Shown here: positions 42,679 through 51,790 of the stretch, piece by piece
Layout: each line of letters opens with the position of its first letter
Numbering within the stretch: position 1 is the first letter of the stretch
NCBI RefSeq assembly: GCF_000424005.1
Contig: NZ_AUJB01000016.1
Location: 1-64,000, forward strand
Reading direction: 5' to 3'
Source of the DNA: Pseudobutyrivibrio ruminis CF1b
GTDB lineage: Bacteria; Bacillota; Clostridia; Lachnospirales; Lachnospiraceae
DNA length: 64,000 nt
Position numbers and translations under genes: made by a program
The notes under the pieces: model-generated
What the model was told of the DNA's origin: nothing
What the model saw: the letters and a program-made list of their open reading frames with translations, nothing else
Database searches by the model: none

Positions 42679-43599
42679 ATGAGTGTTTTAGTATCAATTA
42701 CATTAAAAATTTTTGTTTTAATGGCGGCAGGATTTTTTGCTGCACATTTTAAAATCATGGATGAGGCTGTGAAGAGAGGAATGTCAGAAATGCTGATATA
42801 TATATTTCTTCCAGCCAATTTATTTGTGTCATCACAGGCGGATTTTTCAATCAGTCAGATGATAGGAATAGGATATACTATCGTATTTACGTTAGTGTAC
42901 TACGCCATTGTCATCTCTATATGTTATTTTGGCAGTCGTCCATTCTTTAAGAAAAAGACAAAGAGCGGAATGTTTGCACTGCTTATAGCCTTTGCCAACA
43001 CTGGATTCATAGGAATGTCTATTATCAGAGAGACAGTGGCAGGCTCAGGACTTCTATATGCAGCAGTATATAATTGCATTTTTGATGTAGTGTATTTTTC
43101 TATAGGCGTAATGCTTTTGCAGAGCGAAAAGGAAAAGATTTCCATCTATGCAATTATGAAGAATGTAATCATATGGATTGCTATCGCTGCAATTATTCTT
43201 TATGTGATTCCATATCGTTTCCCAGTGGTTTTAACAGAGACAGTAGATGTGTTAGGCGGATGTATGCTTCCAGTTTCAATGATGATTATTGGTGCGGAGC
43301 TTTACACCATCAAGCCTAATGAAGTCTTTACTGATAAGGTGGCCTACATCACTTCATTTTTCAGAATGATTATTGCGCCGGGTATCACTCTGGTGGTGCT
43401 TGCACTATTAAATGTAGAAAAGTCCCTTGCAATGACCATGGTACTTCTCACAGCCATGCCGTCAGGCTCGCTGAATGTAATCATTGGCCGTAAGTATGAT
43501 GCAGATGTAAAATACGCAGCCACTACAATAATGCAAAACACTTTGATAATGCTTGTGACACTGCCAGCATTTATTTATCTGTGTGAGAGATTTTTATAA
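42679..43599 (+). CDS. AEC (auxin efflux carrier) family transporter
   Basis: 306 aa with ten hydrophobic helices. The start (ITLKIFVLMAAGFFAAHFK), FANTGFIGMSIIRETVAG and the SMMIIGAELYTIKP segment are typical of bacterial AEC permeases, which carry malate, lactate or other organic anions. It begins 1 bp after the dehydrogenase stop, so it may export the hydroxyacid made there. It is the last gene of the unit. Confidence 0.9.
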   Translation: MSVLVSITLKIFVLMAAGFFAAHFKIMDEAVKRGMSEMLIYIFLPANLFVSSQADFSISQMIGIGYTIVFTLVYYAIVISICYFGSRPFFKKKTKSGMFALLIAFANTGFIGMSIIRETVAGSGLLYAAVYNCIFDVVYFSIGVMLLQSEKEKISIYAIMKNVIIWIAIAAIILYVIPYRFPVVLTETVDVLGGCMLPVSMMIIGAELYTIKPNEVFTDKVAYITSFFRMIIAPGITLVVLALLNVEKSLAMTMVLLTAMPSGSLNVIIGRKYDADVKYAATTIMQNTLIMLVTLPAFIYLCERFL

Positions 43600-43616
43600 A
43601 TACGCCACTAATGGTG

Positions 43617-43645
43617 TTGACTAGTGGATGAATAACAAGTAAACT
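43617..43645 (+). promoter_or_regulatory. Promoter of the MFS exporter leader transcript
   Basis: TTGACT (43617-43622) and TAAACT (43640-43645) with a 17-bp spacer. The start near 43652 gives a leader of about 233 nt before the MFS start codon. A CCACTA/TAGTGG inverted repeat overlaps the -35 box. Confidence 0.7.
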
Positions 43646-43677
43646 TAAGTCAAATTTTCATTGGAAGGAGCACATGA

Positions 43678-43785
43678 ATGACCTGGAAAACAACTAATAT
43701 TCATCTCATGAAAGGTTCGATTTTAGCTGTTTACGGGGATAGTGCGCTCTTTTTTAGGCAATTCGGTGCAAAAGTAAAGCTGTGA
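43678..43785 (+). CDS. Putative 35-aa leader peptide upstream of the MFS exporter
   Basis: An ORF of 35 codons begins MTWKTTNIHLMKGSILAVYG and ends at TGA 43785. A strong GGAAGGAG (43663-43670) precedes two alternative ATGs (43674, giving a 7-aa reading, and 43678). Its 3' end overlaps a nested structure: CAATTC/GAATTG (43759-43764 and 43812-43817) enclosing GCAAAA/TTTTGC and GCTG/CAGC. This is the arrangement of leader peptides in antibiotic-inducible attenuators; the peptide itself is not one I recognise. Confidence 0.5.
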   Translation: MTWKTTNIHLMKGSILAVYGDSALFFRQFGAKVKL

Positions 43786-43840
43786 AGCAGCGGTTTTGCG
43801 AATAGTGGGCTGAATTGACAGTAGAAAAAAAGATTGGACT

Positions 43841-43884
43841 ATCTCCTTAATTTTGTTAAAACAAATGATTAAGGAGATTTTTTT
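43841..43884 (+). terminator. Attenuator-type terminator overlapping the MFS ribosome binding site
   Basis: ATCTCCTTAAT (43841-43851) pairs perfectly with ATTAAGGAGAT (43868-43878), and the inner TTTGTT/AACAAA also pairs. Seven T follow and end exactly at the ATG of the MFS gene. The 3' arm contains AAGGAG, the Shine-Dalgarno sequence of that gene. The hairpin therefore both terminates transcription and hides the ribosome binding site. Confidence 0.85.
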
Positions 43885-44991
43885 ATGGAATTTTATATGG
43901 ACAAAAATAAAGCTAGAAATCAGATTAAGAAATTATATTTAATAGATAGCCTGGGCGGTCTCATGATAGGTGGTGCATCATGGGTGGCTCTTTTGGCAGC
44001 GAGAGGATTTAGTACTGTTGAGATAGGTTTTGCAGAAAGTATTTTCCATGTGGCAAGCATGATTTTTGAAGTCCCATCAGGGGCATTGGCAGATGTGTTC
44101 GGAAGAAAAAAGATAATGATACTAAGCAGTATTATGACCATTATTTCTTCTACATTTATGATATTATCAAGGTCTTTTGTTGGTATAGCGGTCACTATGA
44201 TTTTTAGCGCACTCAGCTATAATCTAGCTTCTGGTACAAGGGAAGCCTTAGCCTACGACAGCCTAAAGGATGCTGGGATAGAGAACGAATACCAGAAATT
44301 TGCCTCAAACGATTTGATGATTTATCAGATTTTCAGCTCTACAGGAACCCTACTAATAGGTGTAGCACTAATGCTAGGTTATAAGAAGGCAAATTTGGTG
44401 GATATCATACTTGCTATTATTTGCGTAGGAATTGCCGGTACCTTTTTTGAAATCAAAACAAATTTAAATCAAAAGAAAAGTGTAATTGGTAGATTTAAAG
44501 AAGTTGCAGTGGAGAGCACCAGATTTATAAAGAACAATAGAAAAGCCAGATTTATAATCTTTTTCAATGCGCTTACAGGTGCTATATCCATCCTAATATT
44601 GTTCTTTTTGCAGGCGAAGCTTCCTGAATTTGGTCTACCTAAAATATGGCTTGGACCTGCCCTCTTCATCATGGGATTAGGAGCAGCACTTGGTGCAAAG
44701 GTGATTCAGTATTTCTCTAAGCTTAGATATATGATAATCGGAAGTGTGAGTATTTTGGGCGTACTTTTAGCTCTTGCATCTATATTTACAGGAAATGTAT
44801 GGTTGATTATCGTCGGTGGGTTCATTGGTGCCTTTTTCGATAATTTCCTGGAAGTACGCACGGATGTGTTATTAAATGATATGGTGCCATCTGATCAAAG
44901 AGCTACATTGATGTCCATTAATTCATTTACATTTTCCGTGATTATGATTGTGCTTTCACCGATATTTGGATGGATTTTCTCAGCAATATAA
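43885..44991 (+). CDS. MFS transporter (probable drug exporter)
   Basis: 368 aa, about eleven or twelve helices. Between helices 2 and 3 is the MFS motif A, here GALADVFGRKKIMILSS (near residue 67). The start MEFYMDKNKARNQIKKLYLI is cytoplasmic and basic. It belongs with drug:H+ antiporters of about 370-420 aa in Firmicutes. The leader (short ORF, nested stems and a terminator that masks the Shine-Dalgarno sequence) argues for induction by a translation-inhibiting antibiotic. The substrate is inferred only from this context. Confidence 0.87.
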   Translation: MEFYMDKNKARNQIKKLYLIDSLGGLMIGGASWVALLAARGFSTVEIGFAESIFHVASMIFEVPSGALADVFGRKKIMILSSIMTIISSTFMILSRSFVGIAVTMIFSALSYNLASGTREALAYDSLKDAGIENEYQKFASNDLMIYQIFSSTGTLLIGVALMLGYKKANLVDIILAIICVGIAGTFFEIKTNLNQKKSVIGRFKEVAVESTRFIKNNRKARFIIFFNALTGAISILILFFLQAKLPEFGLPKIWLGPALFIMGLGAALGAKVIQYFSKLRYMIIGSVSILGVLLALASIFTGNVWLIIVGGFIGAFFDNFLEVRTDVLLNDMVPSDQRATLMSINSFTFSVIMIVLSPIFGWIFSAI

Positions 44992-45159
44992 GAGATATGA
45001 AAGATACTCATTTACATATTTCTTAATCAAATCTTAAAGATTTACATACTTGGAACTTAAAATAATAACCATTACAATGAATTTGTGATTAATCATAAAG
45101 GAAATCGAGTTGACGAGCTACTTTGTCAAACTCAGTTCCAAAAGGAATCGGGAGAAAAA

Positions 45160-45867
45160 ATGAACAATATTCTAATATGTGATGATGAAAAAGATATTAT
45201 TTCTGCCCTTCGCATTTACCTTGAAAGTGAAGGTATGAATGTCACTGCAGCTTCAAACGGAAGAGAGGCTGTGGACATTATGGCAGGGCCAAATGGAAAA
45301 GATATGCAGCTTATCCTTATGGATGTGATGATGCCAGAGATGGATGGCATAGCTGCTATGGCAGAAATCAGAAAGACTTCCAATGTACCTATCATAATGC
45401 TCACAGCAAAAAGCGAGGATGCTGATAAGGTGATTGGCCTTACCGTGGGAGCTGATGATTACGTGACAAAGCCATTTAATCCTGTAGAGTTAATGGCAAG
45501 AGTGAAGTCTCAGCTTCGCAGATACACTATGCTTGGCTCACAGAACAATGATAATATCGTAAATACGAATACTATTTCCATAGGCGGCATTGAGTTAAAC
45601 GACAAGTCAAAAGAAGTAACATTGGATGGAACTCCGGTATCACTCACCCCATTAGAATATGACATTTTAAAGCTACTTATGACCCACAAGGGTGAAGTTC
45701 TCTCCCCACGCGACATTTATGAGAGTGTCTGGAATGAGACAGGACTTGGAGCAGAAAGTACCGTAGCAGTTCATATCAGACATCTTAGAGAAAAATTGGA
45801 ATATGATAGTGCAAATCCTAGACACTTAAAGGCTGTCTGGGGGCACGGGTATAAATTTGAAGGCTAA
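45160..45867 (+). CDS. Two-component response regulator, OmpR/PhoB family
   Basis: 235 aa. The receiver domain has ICDDEKDI with the acidic pair (Asp8, Asp9), phospho-acceptor Asp55 in LILMDVMMPEMDG, Thr in MLTAKSED and Lys in DDYVTKPFNP. The C-terminal winged helix contains LTPLEYDILKLLMTHKGEVL, VAVHIRHLREKLE and WGHGYKFEG. ATG 45160 follows GGGAGAA. A hairpin (GAGTTGAC/GTCAAACTC, about 45107-45136) lies in its leader. Its kinase partner follows at once. Confidence 0.94.
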   Translation: MNNILICDDEKDIISALRIYLESEGMNVTAASNGREAVDIMAGPNGKDMQLILMDVMMPEMDGIAAMAEIRKTSNVPIIMLTAKSEDADKVIGLTVGADDYVTKPFNPVELMARVKSQLRRYTMLGSQNNDNIVNTNTISIGGIELNDKSKEVTLDGTPVSLTPLEYDILKLLMTHKGEVLSPRDIYESVWNETGLGAESTVAVHIRHLREKLEYDSANPRHLKAVWGHGYKFEG

Positions 45868-45884
45868 TGCCTTTGGAGGATGAT

Positions 45885-48362
45885 ATGAAAATATTTTATA
45901 GAAGTTCCAGGAGATTAATTCTTGCCATATGTAGTTCTGTGTTTGCAGTACTTTTTGTGATTAGTGCAGTGCTTGGACTCATATTAGGCGAGCTGGGATT
46001 GTACGATAGTGATACAGACAGATTTAAGGATGAAATATATCAATATGCAGGGGATAGCTATGCTCCTATGATTTTTTCATCTAAGGATTTTATGCCCCAG
46101 GGAATAGAGACAACCAACTGCTACTATGGGGTGATTGAAGGAAGCAGGGAAACCTATCTTAATAAGGAACAAAATTACATTTATAAAAACTTCAATAATG
46201 TGGAAGTTCCTAAAAATGCATATGTTGGCCATTACTCTATAAGTGATGATACAACTTTTATTACAAGTCCAAAGCTTTTCGATTTGTTTTCAACAAATAG
46301 CATGGACACTAGAAACGAGCCAATGTACAAGGAATTTAGCATAGATGGCATTGGTTATGATTTAGTAGATCAGACAGCATACATATATGCAAATGATCAT
46401 TTTTATACATTAAATGAAGGAAATTATATTTATTCTAGCGGATCTGATGATTCAGGAACTTATAATACAAATTTAATTTATGAAAAAATCTGGGCGAATA
46501 ACAAACCTGATATAGAATCTAATAAAAAGTTACTTGAAGATACAACAGTACAGGATGAAGAATTAATGGAGTCTGCTGATTCAGCAGAAACATTGATTCC
46601 AAACGCATCCGGTGATGACGCTGATAAGTTGTTGTATATAAACGATGTAGGATTTATGCCATTATCAAATACTGTGGATAAGTATTCGCTAACCCTGCAG
46701 ACTCCTGGTGGATCATATGGAGTTCTAAATTTGAAAAATGTAGCAGATTTATCTCCAATACATAAGCAGCTTACTAGCGATAAGAGTATGGATGTAGCAT
46801 ACCTGGAAGAGATTTCCAAGGTTGGAATTTATCTGCCTGATATAAGTGCAAAGCAATATACACTTGTATGCTTTCCTAATGAAGAGAAACTTTCTTCAAA
46901 TACCTACACAAATGATTTCTATGGCCAGGCAAAAGCATTTATAGCAGTGGCTAATACATTAAAAATCATTATTCCGTTTGTTGCTATATTTTCCTTTGTT
47001 CTGTTTTGGGTTACTCTGATACTTTTTATTCGTGCAGCAGGACATAGGAAAGGCGAGGCAGAAATTACAGCTTCATTAACGGATAAGATTCCTACAGACC
47101 TAGCCTTCGTATTGATGTTTACAATCGTAACACTTTCATTGTCAGGCTTTGTGTTATTTATATATAAGATTAGGGAGTATTCGCCAATAATCACAATCAC
47201 TGGAATGGTTAGCATGATGATAATAGGATTTGCAGCAGGTTTCATCTGGCTATCAAACATTTCAGTAAATGTAAAGCTTCACCGGGTATGGAAAAATAGC
47301 TTACTACATAAATTAATTGGGTTATTAAAAAAATGGCTAAACATTTTAAGTAGAGAAACAAAATATATACGCTCCACAATAAAGTGGACTTATAGAATCT
47401 GGGCTATATTTGCAATCCTTGTATTCATAGAGTGGTTTGGAATTATGGCTTTTAATGCGGAGGATATTTTATTCCTTTGGTTTATAGAAAAAGTTCTTTT
47501 TGGAATTGCTTTGTATATTCTTTTAAAAAACTATGCAAAAGTAAAAGGAGCAGCCATTGCATTAGCTAAAGGAAATACTGATGTTCACGTGGATGTAAAG
47601 GGAATGCCACTTTTCCTTGAAGAACATGCAAAAGCTATGAATGATATTCAGTCAGGTATCTCAGTGGCGTTAGAAGAGCGTACAAAGAGTGAGCGAATGA
47701 AGACAGAGCTTATCACAAATGTTTCTCATGATATTAAGACTCCTCTTACCTCTATAATTAATTACGTAGATTTGCTTGAAAAAGAAGAAATTGAAAATGC
47801 AAAAGCTAAAGAATATCTAGAGGTGCTTGATAGACAGTCTAAGAGATTGAAAAAGCTTATTGAGGATTTGATTGAGGCTTCAAAGGTTTCCAGTGGAAAT
47901 ATTAATTTCAATATTGAAACTGTAAATGCTGTGGTTCTTTTGAATCAGTCACTTGGAGAGTTTTCAGATAGACTTGATGCAAATAATATAAGCGTTGTAG
48001 CAAACCTTCCCGAAAAAGATGTTTATCTTAAGGCTGACAACAGATATTTATGGAGAGTTTTCGATAATCTTATGAGCAATATTGTAAAGTATGCTCAGCC
48101 AAATACCAGAGCATATGTGGATTTAGAGCAGGATGATAAGAAGCTTAGATTTGTTTTTAGAAATACTTCAAAGGAAGAGCTGAATATCTCAGCTGATGAA
48201 CTTATGGAAAGATTTGTACGTGGTGACAAATCCCGCTACACAGACGGCAATGGTCTTGGCCTTTCCATCGCCCGCAGCCTAACAGAGGCAATGGGAGGAA
48301 CCTTGAAGCTCTCTATTGATGGAGATTTATTTAAAGCAATCGTAGAATTTAATAAGATATAA
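45885..48362 (+). CDS. Sensor histidine kinase, multi-membrane-spanning
   Basis: 825 aa. One N-terminal helix (about 10-35) precedes an extracytoplasmic domain of about 320 residues, followed by several further helices between about 365 and 565. The kinase core has His615 in LITNVSHDIKTPLTSII, then an N box (RVFDNLMSNIVKYAQ) and a G box (GNGLGLSIARSLTEAMGG). ATG 45885 follows GGAGG. It should phosphorylate the response regulator encoded just upstream. The unusual size and number of membrane helices suggest an envelope-stress or antimicrobial signal, but that is inference. Confidence 0.9.
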   Translation: MKIFYRSSRRLILAICSSVFAVLFVISAVLGLILGELGLYDSDTDRFKDEIYQYAGDSYAPMIFSSKDFMPQGIETTNCYYGVIEGSRETYLNKEQNYIYKNFNNVEVPKNAYVGHYSISDDTTFITSPKLFDLFSTNSMDTRNEPMYKEFSIDGIGYDLVDQTAYIYANDHFYTLNEGNYIYSSGSDDSGTYNTNLIYEKIWANNKPDIESNKKLLEDTTVQDEELMESADSAETLIPNASGDDADKLLYINDVGFMPLSNTVDKYSLTLQTPGGSYGVLNLKNVADLSPIHKQLTSDKSMDVAYLEEISKVGIYLPDISAKQYTLVCFPNEEKLSSNTYTNDFYGQAKAFIAVANTLKIIIPFVAIFSFVLFWVTLILFIRAAGHRKGEAEITASLTDKIPTDLAFVLMFTIVTLSLSGFVLFIYKIREYSPIITITGMVSMMIIGFAAGFIWLSNISVNVKLHRVWKNSLLHKLIGLLKKWLNILSRETKYIRSTIKWTYRIWAIFAILVFIEWFGIMAFNAEDILFLWFIEKVLFGIALYILLKNYAKVKGAAIALAKGNTDVHVDVKGMPLFLEEHAKAMNDIQSGISVALEERTKSERMKTELITNVSHDIKTPLTSIINYVDLLEKEEIENAKAKEYLEVLDRQSKRLKKLIEDLIEASKVSSGNINFNIETVNAVVLLNQSLGEFSDRLDANNISVVANLPEKDVYLKADNRYLWRVFDNLMSNIVKYAQPNTRAYVDLEQDDKKLRFVFRNTSKEELNISADELMERFVRGDKSRYTDGNGLGLSIARSLTEAMGGTLKLSIDGDLFKAIVEFNKI

Positions 48363-48368
48363 CAACAC

Positions 48369-48430
48369 AGCTTCTATCCCTAATGGAACAGACAGAGTAT
48401 CTAGTTCACTTGGGGATAGGAGCTTTATTA
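48369..48430 (+). terminator. Terminator of the two-component operon (long loop)
   Basis: AGCTTCTATCCC (48369-48380) pairs with GGGATAGGAGCT (48413-48424), 12 bp with one G-U pair and a 32-nt loop, followed by TTATTATTG. It is less canonical than the other terminators here. Confidence 0.6.
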
Positions 48431-48447
48431 TTGTGCCTATAACTCCC

Positions 48448-48475
48448 TTGACTTTTTTTTATAAGGTGCTAATAT
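48448..48475 (+). promoter_or_regulatory. Promoter of the ABC-F leader transcript
   Basis: TTGACT (48448-48453) and TAATAT (48470-48475), 16-bp spacing. The start near 48482 gives a leader of about 255 nt before the ABC-F gene. Confidence 0.7.
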
Positions 48476-48520
48476 GAGTTTATACTCAAGAAAGGCGCTA
48501 TGTGTAGCGAAGGTGGAGGA

Positions 48521-48535
48521 ATGATTATTAGATAG
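48521..48535 (+). CDS. Putative 4-codon leader ORF (MIIR) upstream of the ABC-F gene
   Basis: GGTGGAGG (48512-48519) is followed at once by ATG ATT ATT AGA TAG. The spacing is short (1-2 nt after GGAGG), but the Shine-Dalgarno match is among the best nearby. Very short leader peptides with stalling ribosomes control several ABC-F and macrolide-resistance genes. A hairpin (AGGCCC/GGGTCT, about 48567-48582) and a terminator follow. Confidence 0.45.
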   Translation: MIIR

Positions 48536-48679
48536 TTTAATTCGGTAAATGCAAATGAAGTTAGAAGGCCCAAAAGGGTCTGTTTGTGTGTGCCTAATTA
48601 GATTATCGTATTCATTTTGAAGCTTTTGCCATGTGGAAAATCTGTGTGTTAATAGCGTGTTTTCAAATATGTACGTTAG

Positions 48680-48708
48680 TCTGCTTTAGGTGTAAAGCAG
48701 ATTTTTTT
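48680..48708 (+). terminator. Leader terminator (attenuator) before the ABC-F gene
   Basis: TCTGCTTTA (48680-48688), loop GGTG, TAAAGCAGA (48693-48701), then seven T. It lies between the promoter at 48448 and the ABC-F start at 48738, so transcription must read through it. Confidence 0.88.
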
Positions 48709-48737
48709 GTGCCCATTTTTAGACAGGGGTGATATTT

Positions 48738-50270
48738 ATGGCACAAATACAGGTTAGTAATCTCTCTTTTTCATATGAGGGAAGTGCAGACGAGATTTTA
48801 GAAAACGTTTCATTTAATATAGACACAAATTGGAAACTGGGCTTCATAGGTCGTAACGGAAAGGGAAAAACTACACTTCTTCGACTTCTTATGGGGGATT
48901 ACAAATATCAGGGAAGTATTACAAGCAGCACATACTTTGATTATTTTCCTTATAGAATCTCGCAAAAAGATGTGGATAAAACAGCCAGTGAGCTGATTGA
49001 AAAGTGGAAACCAGGGGTAGAAGAATGGCAGATTTTAATTCAGATGAATCAGATTCAGATAGATGCTGAATGTTTGTACAGGCCAATAAAAACTCTTAGT
49101 CATGGGGAACGCACCAGAGTTATGCTTGCGGTATTGTTTGCCGGGGAAAATGAATTTCTTTTAATTGATGAGCCTACAAATCATCTGGATCAGGCAGCCA
49201 GAGATATTGTTAAAAGTTATCTTGCAACTAAGAAGGGGTTTATTCTTGTATCCCATGACAGAGATTTACTGGATGCCGTCTGTGACCATGTTTTGGTTAT
49301 GAACAGAAGTACTATAGAGGTACAGTCAGGAAATTTTTCAACATGGTGGGAGAACAAGGAAAGAAGTGATGCTTTTGCAAAAGCTGAAAATGAAAAGCAT
49401 TTAAAGGAAATCGGAAAGCTCAGAGCTGCTGCTGACAGGACTGGCAGATGGGCAGATAAAAGTGAAAGCTCAAAAATCGGTTACGACCCGATAAAAGAAA
49501 CTGACAGAAGTATATCTACACGCTCTTTTATAGGTGCCAAGACCAAGAAAATGCAGGCAAGGGTCAAGGCTTATGAAAAGAGAGTGGACCGTGAGATTGA
49601 GGAGAAGGAAGGGCTTTTACAGGATATTGAAAATGTAGTGGATTTAAAGGTTATGCCTCTAGAGTTTCATAAGAATATTTTGGTGGATGCACAGAAGCTG
49701 TCACTTTCTTATAAGGATGCAAAGCCCTTATTTGATAACCTTACTTTTCAAATTAAACGAGGAGACAGAATTGTCATTTCAGGGGAGAATGGCTGTGGAA
49801 AATCAAGCATTATTAAAGCTATTTTGCGGAATAACAATGCTAGAGAGTTTGGTGGTCTGGAAAATTTAGAGATAGTAGAGGGAAATCTGAATGTGGCTTC
49901 CGGTTTGATAATATCCTACATAAATCAGGACACTTCATTTTTGAAAGGAACAATCGAGGATTTCTGTCAGACCAGCGGTTTGGAAAAGAGCCTGTTTTTG
50001 GCAATCTTAAGGCAGCTTGATTTTAATAGAGAGCAGTTTTACAAAAATATGGAAGATTTCTCGGAGGGGCAAAAGAAAAAGGTTCTTATAGCAGCCAGCC
50101 TGATAACGCCTGCACATATTTATATCTGGGATGAGCCATTAAATTATATTGATGTTTTTTCTAGAATGCAGATAGAAAAACTGATTCTTGATGCCTGTCC
50201 TACTATGCTTATAGTGGAGCATGATGCGAGATTTCAGGAAAAGGTTGCCACAGAAGTAATTAAGTTATAA
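48738..50270 (+). CDS. ABC-F ATPase, Lsa-like ribosomal protection type
   Basis: 510 aa with two ABC domains and no membrane segment. Domain 1: Walker A GRNGKGKTT, signature LSHGERTRV, Walker B LLIDEPTNHLD. A charged linker helix (about 205-300) follows. Domain 2: GENGCGKSS, FSEGQKKKV, IYIWDEPLNYID. The opening VSNLSFSYEGSADEILENVS and NWKLGFIGRNGKGKTTLLRL are very close in pattern to Lsa proteins that displace lincosamides, pleuromutilins and streptogramins A from the ribosome. ATG 48738 follows AGGGGTGAT. The attenuator leader supports a resistance role. Confidence 0.9.
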   Translation: MAQIQVSNLSFSYEGSADEILENVSFNIDTNWKLGFIGRNGKGKTTLLRLLMGDYKYQGSITSSTYFDYFPYRISQKDVDKTASELIEKWKPGVEEWQILIQMNQIQIDAECLYRPIKTLSHGERTRVMLAVLFAGENEFLLIDEPTNHLDQAARDIVKSYLATKKGFILVSHDRDLLDAVCDHVLVMNRSTIEVQSGNFSTWWENKERSDAFAKAENEKHLKEIGKLRAAADRTGRWADKSESSKIGYDPIKETDRSISTRSFIGAKTKKMQARVKAYEKRVDREIEEKEGLLQDIENVVDLKVMPLEFHKNILVDAQKLSLSYKDAKPLFDNLTFQIKRGDRIVISGENGCGKSSIIKAILRNNNAREFGGLENLEIVEGNLNVASGLIISYINQDTSFLKGTIEDFCQTSGLEKSLFLAILRQLDFNREQFYKNMEDFSEGQKKKVLIAASLITPAHIYIWDEPLNYIDVFSRMQIEKLILDACPTMLIVEHDARFQEKVATEVIKL

Positions 50271-50356
50271 ACGAATCATTAATTTTGTGGCTTTTTCATC
50301 TATAAACAGGTAGAATAGTCCTAATTTAGAATGAAAGAGTATTTAGAGGTGATGGG

Positions 50357-51013
50357 ATGAAAAAATTATTAAAGATTGTAGGGGGCATTGTTGCAGCACT
50401 ATTGGTAGTGGTGATTGTAGCCTTGCTTATTGTAGTGATTCGAACAAAACTTACACAGAATGAGTATTCTGACGTATATACGGATGAGAAATATCAAACT
50501 CCTATAGAGATAAAGAATGTGGAAGTCATTAAACAGGATATTTCATGTGGTTATGCAGTTATCGAAATGTTTTCTGCCTGGAATGGAGGTAGCGTAACAG
50601 AAGAAAAACTGTATGAAGAATATGGGAAGATAGTCACATCTACTGGACAGAAATTTTGTGATGAAATGAATAAGCAGTTCCCTGAATATACAACGGAGAT
50701 TCATAAATATGTGTCTAACACAGAGTTCATAGACATCATGTATGACACACTCTCTTCAGGAAAGCCAGTTCCATTTGAGTGGGCTGCGCTATATGGTGAT
50801 GAATGGACGTTGCATTACTCATTGATAATAGGTGCAGATATACCAAATGATAAAATTACAGTGGCTAATCCATACGGGTATTATGAGGAACTTACATTGG
50901 AAGAATTGTTTAGCAGGACTAGTTTTGCAGCCTATTCACCTATGCCATTGTTTATGAAAATGGGATTTGCTATCGGGATGTTTGAGAAGAATACTATTTT
51001 TTCGGTTGAGTAA
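50357..51013 (+). CDS. Membrane-anchored C39-like cysteine peptidase domain protein
   Basis: 218 aa. One N-terminal helix (about residues 5-28) is followed by an extracytoplasmic domain. IKQDISCGYAVIEMF supplies Gln60 and Cys64, and WTLHYSLIIGADI has His153 with Asn171 in VANPYG, the layout of C39-like peptidases (Q-C-H-N/D). It is separate from any bacteriocin exporter. The function is unknown; it could process a peptide at the cell surface. ATG sits 8 nt after AGAGGTGAT. Confidence 0.72.
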   Translation: MKKLLKIVGGIVAALLVVVIVALLIVVIRTKLTQNEYSDVYTDEKYQTPIEIKNVEVIKQDISCGYAVIEMFSAWNGGSVTEEKLYEEYGKIVTSTGQKFCDEMNKQFPEYTTEIHKYVSNTEFIDIMYDTLSSGKPVPFEWAALYGDEWTLHYSLIIGADIPNDKITVANPYGYYEELTLEELFSRTSFAAYSPMPLFMKMGFAIGMFEKNTIFSVE

Positions 51014-51045
51014 AAATATAGGTTTGTAGTGAAGGGGAAGGAAGT

Positions 51046-51744
51046 ATGAAAACAGTAATAATTCACGGACAGAGCCATAAAGGTAGCACATACAATATTG
51101 CACGAGAGCTGGCAGAAAAAATTGGTGGTGAAATTAAAGAATTCTTTTTACCAAAAGATTTCGGAGAGTTTTGTGTGGGATGTACTAATTGTTTTGTTAA
51201 GGGTAAAGAGTATTGTCCTCACTTTGAAAAGTTGCAGCCCATAACAGAAGAACTTCTCTCAGCAGATGTGATTATTTTGGCGAGTCCTGTATATGGTTAT
51301 CATGTGACAGGTGCTATGAAGGCATTTCTTGATCATCATTGTTATATGTGGATGGCACATAGACCTGAAGAAGGTATGTTTAAGAAACAGGCAGTGTGCG
51401 TTGCTACAGCAGCGGGGGCAGGAGCAAAATCCACTATTAAGGATATGAAAGACAGTTTGTATTTCTGGGGAGTACCACGAATCTATAAATGTGGTCTGGC
51501 AGTAGCTGCCACAGATTGGGAGGGTATAAGCCCAAAGAAAAAAGCACAGATTGAAAAGACTACATCGAAAATTGCAGAAAAAATAGTAAGAAGCAACGGC
51601 AAAGTAAAGCCGGGATTAAAATTGAGAGTCACATTTGGAATTATGCGTCTCGTCCAGATACATGGCTGGAACCCTTTGGATATGGAGTACTGGAAAGAAA
51701 AGGGTTGGACTGCAAAGAAGAGACCATGGAAAAAGTATGAATGA
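51046..51744 (+). CDS. NAD(P)H-dependent flavodoxin-fold oxidoreductase
   Basis: 232 aa. The N-terminal VIIHGQSHKGSTYNIARELA is the FMN phosphate-binding loop, ILASPVYGYHVTGAMKAFLDH the flavin-ring contact, and CVGCTNCFVKGKEYCP holds extra cysteines that could bind a metal centre, as in iron-sulfur flavoproteins. It probably reduces a quinone, nitro or azo compound. The stop overlaps an in-frame ATG of the next reading frame. ATG 51046 follows GGGGAAGGAAG. Confidence 0.87.
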   Translation: MKTVIIHGQSHKGSTYNIARELAEKIGGEIKEFFLPKDFGEFCVGCTNCFVKGKEYCPHFEKLQPITEELLSADVIILASPVYGYHVTGAMKAFLDHHCYMWMAHRPEEGMFKKQAVCVATAAGAGAKSTIKDMKDSLYFWGVPRIYKCGLAVAATDWEGISPKKKAQIEKTTSKIAEKIVRSNGKVKPGLKLRVTFGIMRLVQIHGWNPLDMEYWKEKGWTAKKRPWKKYE

Positions 51745-51790
51745 CAATAAAGGTAAAGAGATAAATCTACCTTTTAATTTAGGGGGAGAT

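Noticed and set aside
43600-43884. Known metabolite riboswitch in the MFS leader
   Set aside because: I compared the leader mentally with TPP, cobalamin, lysine, c-di-GMP, THF and guanidine consensus cores and found no match; a leader-peptide attenuator explains it better.
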